5,655 nt of DNA from Ruminococcaceae bacterium UBA3329. Its GTDB lineage: Bacteria; Bacillota; Clostridia; Oscillospirales; Acutalibacteraceae. The stretch covers positions 1 to 5,655 of the forward strand of contig DERX01000030.1 in NCBI GenBank assembly GCA_002361875.1, in the 5' to 3' direction. Both the position numbers and the translations under genes were made by a program. Each line of letters starts with the position of its first letter. Position 1 is the first letter of the stretch. Positions 1-4,495 of the stretch are shown piece by piece. The notes below the pieces were generated by a model, which saw nothing but the letters and a program-made list of their open reading frames with translations, was not told the DNA's origin and ran no database searches.

Positions 1-668
1 ACAAAGATAGGCTTTATTTTGAGGATATATTTTTGATAAGCGAGGATAATTTATATCCGCCGGATATGAGCATAGACGAGATATTTAAACAAACTGAAAA
101 ATTCCGCAAAACCTTTGACCGCAAAAGAGCAAATGCAATGCTCGACTCCTTCGGGCTTAAAGCAAAATCCCGTGTCAAAGAGCTTTCAACAGGCGGCAAC
201 ACAGCGTTTAAAAATATAATCGGTCTTTGCATAAATGCACCGTATGTCTTTTTCGATGAGCCGACCTTGGGACTTGATGCCGTAAACCGTGAGGTGTTTT
301 ACAGGCTTTTGCTTGAACGGTATTCTGAAACCGAAAGTACATTCATTTTAACAACGCATTTAATTTCCGAAATATCAAACATTATCGAAAAGCTTGTAAT
401 AATAGATAAAGGAAAAATCATTTTAAATGATGATTGCATTAAGGTTTTGGAAAGCAGTTTTTGTATTTCGGGGGATAAAAGCTTGCTTTCCGAGCTGACC
501 GAAGATAAAAACATCATTTCAAAGCAGTATTTCGGGAACAGTGCATCATATTATGTAATCGGCAGTGAAATTCCGCATAGCACTGTGACGGGATTGGAAA
601 TCAAAAAATTAACCTTACAGGAGCTGTTTATTAAGCTTACAGAAGACGAGGGGAGAGAAACATTATGA
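1..668 (+). CDS. ABC transporter ATP-binding protein, N-terminus missing (partial)
   Basis: This is the ATPase subunit of an ABC transporter, expected at the inner face of the membrane, where it powers the permease encoded next. The frame is open from the first bases of the window, so the gene begins upstream; about 221 residues are visible, against roughly 290 usual for this class, and Walker A is absent because it lies outside. In order one sees a Q-loop region with Glu in place of Gln (ISEDN, bases 36-50), a variant signature LSTGGN (183-200) instead of LSGGQ, Walker B YVFFDEP (243-263), the D-loop GLD (270-278) and the H-loop histidine in TTH (351-359). The signature and Glu Q-loop recall ABC-2 exporters of the YtrB/NatA kind (family knowledge). 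The C-terminal ~90 residues are a variable accessory domain. The stop overlaps the next start by 4 bases (ATGA), implying translational coupling. TTG at 33 is not the start. Substrate unknown. Confidence 0.93.
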   Translation, partial: KDRLYFEDIFLISEDNLYPPDMSIDEIFKQTEKFRKTFDRKRANAMLDSFGLKAKSRVKELSTGGNTAFKNIIGLCINAPYVFFDEPTLGLDAVNREVFYRLLLERYSETESTFILTTHLISEISNIIEKLVIIDKGKIILNDDCIKVLESSFCISGDKSLLSELTEDKNIISKQYFGNSASYYVIGSEIPHSTVTGLEIKKLTLQELFIKLTEDEGRETL

Positions 669-1351
669 AACTCAGACACGCAGCAGCATACAGATATAAG
701 CAACTTGCACCTTTTTTAGCGGCAGTAGTATTATTTTCAATTATTCAGTATGTATTTACAAAACCGTACAAAGAGACCACAGAGGTAGACGCTTGGCTTT
801 CAATGGCAAAATGTGTTTTCTTTTTTGTGTTCGGCATAATGTCCTTTAAAAAGCCTTACAAATATTTACTCCAAAACGGCTACAAAAACGCAGGAATTTA
901 TGAGAGCTTTCTTCTTTCTTTACCGTCAATATTTATAGTTTCCGTAATAATAAATGTTGCGTGTTATTTAATTAAATCGCAAAACGATTATTTTACATGG
1001 ATTTTTTCTCAAGGTGATTTTGACATAGCCCAATCCGATATGAGAGTATTTCTCATATACAAAATAATTGTGTGCACATCGGTTTTTGCGCTGTCTATGA
1101 TTGCAGGCTATCTGTTTGCCATGATTTTTTACAGGCTCGATAAAAAAGTGATGACATTTTTAATGATTCTTGCGTGTGCGGCGGCAAGTGCAGTTTTGAT
1201 GCTGTTTACATATCTCGGAGATTATATAGGTTTAATCAATCCGATTTTTACCCCCGCAGTTACTATGCTTATTATACCATTGGCGGTTCTTTTGGCGTCA
1301 CTCGGATATTTCTTCAGTGAGCGCATTTCACTTGAAAGGAGCAGGTCATAA
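665..1351 (+). CDS. Multi-pass membrane protein, probable ABC permease subunit
   Basis: This 228-residue protein is strongly hydrophobic, with about six predicted membrane helices at residues 15-31, 44-61, 82-103, 127-156, 161-184 and 192-217. Six helices with short loops and a position directly after an ABC ATPase fit an ABC-2-type permease half, which would dimerise and be driven by the upstream protein. I recognise no family motif, so the role rests on topology and operon position. A basic N-terminus (KLRHAAAYRYK) and basic C-terminus (SERISLERSRS) suggest that both ends are cytoplasmic, consistent with an even helix number. The start ATG overlaps the ATPase stop (ATGA) and is preceded by a purine-rich site, GAGGGGAG (648-655), at normal spacing. 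The gene ends at TAA, whose last base is the first base of the next start codon. The gene is AT-rich; bases 961-1020 are about 25% GC by hand count. Substrate and direction of transport are unknown. Confidence 0.85.
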   Translation: MKLRHAAAYRYKQLAPFLAAVVLFSIIQYVFTKPYKETTEVDAWLSMAKCVFFFVFGIMSFKKPYKYLLQNGYKNAGIYESFLLSLPSIFIVSVIINVACYLIKSQNDYFTWIFSQGDFDIAQSDMRVFLIYKIIVCTSVFALSMIAGYLFAMIFYRLDKKVMTFLMILACAAASAVLMLFTYLGDYIGLINPIFTPAVTMLIIPLAVLLASLGYFFSERISLERSRS

Positions 1352-2178
1352 TGAAAAGAAGAATAACGGCAATAGTTCTTTCCGTCATTTCGTTAATATC
1401 AATAGCTCTGGTCTTTACAAGAACGCCGATTTTGAATATTATAAGCGTTTACGACACATGGGTTTCAGACAGCAAATATTTTGATTATTATGCTTTGGCT
1501 TATAATATTACAAAATCACGCGAGACATTAAGATTTTTAACTGAGTATTACAGTATGAAAGGGGATAATTATGACAAACTGAAGCCTTATTATGACGATG
1601 TGTTTGTAATAAGGAATAAATATTCTCAGGACGGATTGGATTACAACGCTTTTACCTATACCGATGAGTTTTATGTCAGATTTCTTTTAAGCAACGGCAA
1701 AATTACTGAAGCAGTTGAGTATTGCGACAAATGCATTGCCGAGGGTGAATATGAAAAAATACATTCACTTATGTATTATATTGCGATTGGCGGCGAATAC
1801 AGTGATTTGAAAAATTGGGGATTTCAGAAGCTTGAAGCAATAGTTCAAAGCGATGCTTTTCAAAAAAATATTCAGGAGGCAATTGAGCCGTCACTTATCA
1901 CTCCACGTAAATATTTTGCTTGGCCTGAATATGCTCATGCACTTTTTGCAAGAGGAGAATACGATTTAGCCTTAAGTGAAATTGAAAGAATGACAGCAAA
2001 TAAAGTAAACGGAGACAGTATTATCGGTGCAACGCTCAACTTAATTGATTTTGAAGCAGAAACAAATGAAAACGCAAAGCGCTTTATTAAAGAATCAATT
2101 GACATTTTGGAAAATTCCGACTGTGCAGACAGTGAATATGTCGAACGAATGAAAGAACTCCACTTGACAGCAGAATAA
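1351..2178 (+). CDS. Membrane-anchored protein with TPR-like helices, function unknown
   Basis: I do not recognise this 275-residue protein. It starts with a basic stretch (MKRR) followed by one hydrophobic segment at about residues 5-23 and no lipobox cysteine, so it reads as a signal anchor with the rest outside the cell (positive-inside reasoning). The remainder is soluble, helical and rich in Tyr, Glu and Lys. Two stretches resemble tetratricopeptide-type helix pairs: around 107-132 (FLLSNGKITEAVEYCDKCI) and around 194-214 (YAHALFARGEYDLALSEIE), with the Gly/Ala/Tyr pattern of TPR turns. The start is well supported: AAAGGAG at 1335-1341 lies 9 bases before ATG, and the codon shares one base with the preceding stop (TAATG). 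As the last gene of the ABC operon, followed by a repeat and a terminator, it probably works with the transporter, for instance in substrate recognition or assembly; that is inference. It contains Cys125, Cys128 and Cys258, but no metal-site motif I can name. Confidence 0.85.
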   Translation: MKRRITAIVLSVISLISIALVFTRTPILNIISVYDTWVSDSKYFDYYALAYNITKSRETLRFLTEYYSMKGDNYDKLKPYYDDVFVIRNKYSQDGLDYNAFTYTDEFYVRFLLSNGKITEAVEYCDKCIAEGEYEKIHSLMYYIAIGGEYSDLKNWGFQKLEAIVQSDAFQKNIQEAIEPSLITPRKYFAWPEYAHALFARGEYDLALSEIERMTANKVNGDSIIGATLNLIDFEAETNENAKRFIKESIDILENSDCADSEYVERMKELHLTAE

Positions 2179-2192
2179 CCAAAACCATATTT

Positions 2193-2242
2193 CCTCCCTC
2201 ATTGAGGTAGGTGGCATTTTCGTAAGAAAATGACGGAGGGAG
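2193..2242. repeat. Palindromic intergenic repeat-like element with alternative hairpins
   Basis: The segment CCTCCCTC (2193-2200) can pair with GAGGTAGG (2204-2211, one mismatch) to form a short hairpin, or CTCCCTC (2194-2200) can pair with GAGGGAG (2236-2242) to close a larger structure. Inside is a second stem, CATTTTC (2215-2221) with GAAAATG (2226-2232), capped by a GTAA tetraloop of GNRA type; it extends by a G-C pair (2213/2234) across one mismatch. A third option is AGGGA (2237-2241) with TCCCT (2246-2250). From memory, units of the form CTCCCTC-loop-GAGGGAGG-variable stem-GGAGGG are scattered between genes in many clostridial genomes, so this is probably one copy of such a dispersed family. 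It lies just after the ABC operon and may protect or trim its 3' end. Only one copy is visible here. Confidence 0.6.
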
Positions 2243-2267
2243 TTTTCCCTTTAACAATACGCTCAAC

Positions 2268-2297
2268 GGACAGCCGATTCGGCTGTCCTATTTTTTT
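2268..2297 (+). terminator. Intrinsic terminator of the ABC operon
   Basis: GGACAGCCG (2268-2276) pairs perfectly with CGGCTGTCC (2280-2288) around a three-base ATT loop, followed by TA and seven T residues (2291-2297). A GC-rich perfect stem with a U tract is the classic Rho-independent form. It lies 89 bases after the third gene and immediately before the reductase promoter, so it isolates the two transcription units. The stem sequence would also form on the minus strand, but there it lacks a clean T run. Confidence 0.92.
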
Positions 2298-2298
2298 A

Positions 2299-2327
2299 TT
2301 GTAAATCGTTTCCTGTTATGTTACAAT
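2299..2327 (+). promoter_or_regulatory. Sigma-A-type promoter of the reductase gene
   Basis: A -35 box TTGTAA (2299-2304, 4 of 6 matches to TTGACA) and a -10 box TACAAT (2322-2327, 5 of 6 matches) are separated by exactly 17 bases. A TG at 2319-2320, one base before the -10 box, makes it an extended -10 promoter. Transcription should begin near 2334, giving a leader of about 24 bases that contains the ribosome binding site GGGAGGA (2343-2349) and leaves no room for a riboswitch. The promoter begins directly after the terminator T tract. Confidence 0.8.
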
Positions 2328-2332
2328 TGTAA
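2321..2332. promoter_or_regulatory. Candidate operator palindrome over the -10 box
   Basis: TTACAATTGTAA is a perfect 12-base palindrome that covers the -10 box and extends toward the transcription start. Its right arm ATTGTAA (2326-2332) is repeated in direct orientation at 2298-2304, over the -35 box, so RNA polymerase contacts are bracketed by the same 7-base word. The arrangement suits a dimeric repressor. The half-site resembles the TACAATT word known for OhrR-type MarR regulators, but the spacing differs, so no regulator is assigned. Short AT-rich palindromes can also occur by chance. Confidence 0.5.
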
Positions 2333-2357
2333 TATCTGAATTGGGAGGAAAACCTAA

Positions 2358-4427
2358 ATGAGCGAAAAAATGCTTTTTACGCCTATGAAAATAGGCTCTT
2401 GTGAAATAAAAAACCGAATTGTAATGGCTCCTATGCTTATGGGATTCGGGAATTTTGACGGCAAGCCTACCGAAAAAATGATGAATTATTACGAAGAGCG
2501 CGCAAAGGGCGGAACGGGTCTGATTATCACCGAAATTACAAGGGTGAACGATAAAACAGGTGCGTCCGCTTTTGCTCAACTGTCCGTAAGCTCCGACAAA
2601 ATAATAGAACCATTACGTGAAATGGCTGACCGCATACACAAGCACGGCGCAAAGCTTTTCGTTCAGCTCCACCACCCGGGGCGGCAGAATGTAGGCTTAA
2701 TGGTGGGCACAGTTCCCTTAAGCATTACCGCTCAAAAAATGACAAAGGGTATTTACGGAAAGATTCTTTATAATCTGACTCCGAAATTCGGACCTACGCT
2801 TCTCCAAAAGAATATTGTTCCCTCGTCTGTTGCTCCTTCAAAGTGCGAGCCTGCCTATTTTGCGGGCGGCAGAGTGCGGGCGCTTTCGCATAAGGAAATA
2901 AAAGAGTTTGAACAGAATTTCATTGAAGGCGCAGTGCGTGTTAAAAATGCGGGCTGTGACGGTGTTGAACTGCACGCCGCTCACGGTTATCTTCTTCAGC
3001 AGTTTTTCAGTCCTGTAACGAATAAGCGTACCGACGAATACGGCGGCAGTTTTGAGAACCGTATGAGGTTTATAACAAATATCATAAACGGAATACGGGA
3101 AAGGTGCGGCGAGAGCTTTCCTCTTATTGTCCGTTTGTCCGTTGACGAGTGCTATTCATATATCGGTGAAGAAAATAAAGGCTATAATCTTACAGAGGGT
3201 GTAAAAATAGCCAAAGCGCTCGAAAATTTGGGCATTGACGCTATTGACGTTTCCTGCGCAGGCTATGACACATTTAACTATTGGCTTGAGCCCGTTTCAT
3301 TTGAACCGGGCTGGCGCAAATATATGGCAAAAGCGGTTAAAGAGGCTGTAAATATTCCCGTAATCGCCGCAAACCTTATTCGTTCGCCCGAGCAGGCGGA
3401 AAATCAGATAAAAGAGGGCATACAGGACTTTGTATCTCTCGGCAGACCGCACATTGCAGACCCCGAATGGGCAAATAAAGCGCAGAACGGAAAAACAATA
3501 AGACGTTGTATTTGCTGTCTTAACTGCTTCGAGTCGATGCAGACAAACGCATATAAAGGCGGTCACGGCGAATGTGCCGTAAACCCGTTTGTGGGCAATG
3601 AGGGTAAGATAATTGTAAAAGACGGAAACGGCAGAAAAGTCGTTGTTATCGGTGCAGGTGCGTCAGGTCTTACTGCTGCCTTTGCCTCGGCACTCAGGGG
3701 ATTTTCTGTTACTGTTTTGGAAAAGAGTGATAAAGCAGGCGGTCAGTTAAACCTTGCGTCTGCTCCTCCTCATAAAGCGAAAATCGGCTGGCTTATTGAA
3801 GATTTAACCTCTCTTTGCGGTGAAGAGGGCGTAGAAATTCTCTATAATACAACCGCAACTACAGAAGTTGTTAAGAATTATAACCCTTATGCGGTAATTT
3901 ATGCCGCAGGCAGTAAACCGATAAAGCCTAAATTCGGCGGCGAATACAGCGACTCATTTGTCTGCACATTTGAAGATGTGCTGACGGGCAAAGCGGACAT
4001 TAAAAATAAAAAGGTTGCTGTGATAGGTTCGGGAATGACGGGCCTTGAAACAACCGAATACCTTAATGAAAACGGCTGTAAAACGATTGTCATTGAAATG
4101 GCGGATACCGTAGCTCCCGGCACTTGGATGCAGCACCTTGATGACATTATGCCCCGACTTCGTGAAAAGCAGACCACTTTCCTTACGGGTGAAAAGCTTT
4201 CCGAAATTTATGACGGTAAAATCGTTACGGAAAATGTTAAAACAAAAGAGAAGAGAGAAATAGCCGCAGATGCTGTTGTTTTGGCGCTCGGCTCAAAGCC
4301 TGACAATTCCCTTTTCGAGGAACTTCAAAACATCGGAATAAAGGTTTTGAATGTGGGCGATTCTTCAAAAATCGGCAGAATCCGTAATGCAACATCAACA
4401 GCCTATGACGCTGTAATGTCTTTATAA
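2358..4427 (+). CDS. FMN/FAD/4Fe-4S NAD(P)H-dependent ene-reductase (2,4-dienoyl-CoA reductase / Bai-type family)
   Basis: At 689 residues it is slightly longer than the roughly 640-670 typical of this class of cytoplasmic enzymes, which pass electrons from NAD(P)H through FAD and a 4Fe-4S cluster to FMN and reduce activated C=C bonds. The Old-Yellow-Enzyme barrel (about 1-375) shows KNRIVMAPM (18-26), QLHHPGRQ (103-110), the His pair in HAAHGYL (206-212) with the following DEYGGS block, and the FMN phosphate region ending in SLGRP (360-364). The cluster ligands are probably Cys384, Cys387, Cys390 and Cys406. An FAD fold follows, with GAGASG (432-437) and Glu455, then an NAD(P) fold with GSGMTG (557-562). 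Glu580 at the end of its second strand favours NADH (inference). Residues 111-153 look like an insertion. Leu27 stands where YqjM has a redox-tuning Cys. The start is set by GGGAGGA (2343-2349), 8 bases before ATG. A GPH transporter follows. The substrate is unresolved: enoyl-CoA, steroid, bile acid and phenolic enoate are all possible. Confidence 0.93.
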   Translation: MSEKMLFTPMKIGSCEIKNRIVMAPMLMGFGNFDGKPTEKMMNYYEERAKGGTGLIITEITRVNDKTGASAFAQLSVSSDKIIEPLREMADRIHKHGAKLFVQLHHPGRQNVGLMVGTVPLSITAQKMTKGIYGKILYNLTPKFGPTLLQKNIVPSSVAPSKCEPAYFAGGRVRALSHKEIKEFEQNFIEGAVRVKNAGCDGVELHAAHGYLLQQFFSPVTNKRTDEYGGSFENRMRFITNIINGIRERCGESFPLIVRLSVDECYSYIGEENKGYNLTEGVKIAKALENLGIDAIDVSCAGYDTFNYWLEPVSFEPGWRKYMAKAVKEAVNIPVIAANLIRSPEQAENQIKEGIQDFVSLGRPHIADPEWANKAQNGKTIRRCICCLNCFESMQTNAYKGGHGECAVNPFVGNEGKIIVKDGNGRKVVVIGAGASGLTAAFASALRGFSVTVLEKSDKAGGQLNLASAPPHKAKIGWLIEDLTSLCGEEGVEILYNTTATTEVVKNYNPYAVIYAAGSKPIKPKFGGEYSDSFVCTFEDVLTGKADIKNKKVAVIGSGMTGLETTEYLNENGCKTIVIEMADTVAPGTWMQHLDDIMPRLREKQTTFLTGEKLSEIYDGKIVTENVKTKEKREIAADAVVLALGSKPDNSLFEELQNIGIKVLNVGDSSKIGRIRNATSTAYDAVMSL

Positions 4428-4432
4428 AAATA

Positions 4433-4462
4433 TTGACGGATAATATGCTTATGTGATATACT
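4433..4462 (+). promoter_or_regulatory. Promoter of the GPH transporter gene
   Basis: TTGACG (4433-4438, 5 of 6 matches to the -35 consensus) and TATACT (4457-4462, 5 of 6 matches to the -10 consensus) are 18 bases apart, and a TG at 4454-4455 makes it an extended -10 promoter. The predicted start of transcription is near 4469, giving a leader of about 27 bases. It starts only 6 bases after the reductase stop, and no hairpin terminator intervenes, so the transporter may be transcribed both from here and by read-through. The TTACAATTGTAA palindrome of the upstream promoter is not repeated here. Confidence 0.72.
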
Positions 4463-4495
4463 TTATTTATTATTTTTATGAATGGGGTTGTTTTT

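Noticed and set aside
33..35. TTG as the start codon of the ABC ATPase
   Set aside because: The same frame is open back to the first bases of the window, and Walker A must lie further upstream; starting at 33 would leave an ATPase without a P-loop.
2179..2357. Riboswitch or T-box in the intergenic region
   Set aside because: The hairpins lie upstream of the promoter, so they belong to the ABC operon's 3' end; the reductase leader is only about 24 bases.
2316..2579. Minus-strand open frame across the reductase promoter and 5' end
   Set aside because: It overlaps a well-supported gene and its promoter, and its His/Arg/Phe-rich translation shows no recognisable motif.
3297..4177. Minus-strand open frames opposite the reductase (3297-3566, 3899-4177, 3954-4136)
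   Set aside because: They are antiparallel to conserved FMN, Fe-S and FAD motifs of the real gene, and no domain is visible in them.
2358..4427. Assignment of the reductase as a bile acid (BaiCD/BaiH), bilirubin (BilR) or FadH enzyme
   Set aside because: The family architecture is shared by all of these, but no substrate-specific residue set or bai/bil neighbour is visible. The His206/His209 pair differs from FadH, and I cannot confirm BilR-specific residues, so no gene symbol is given.
4478..4480. In-frame ATG as an earlier start for the transporter
   Set aside because: It would add only six residues, has no purine-rich ribosome site, and lies about 9 bases from the predicted transcription start; ATG 4496 fits better.
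4463..4495. T-rich stretch after the reductase as a terminator
   Set aside because: No stable GC-bearing hairpin precedes the T-rich bases; they form the transporter leader downstream of its -10 box.
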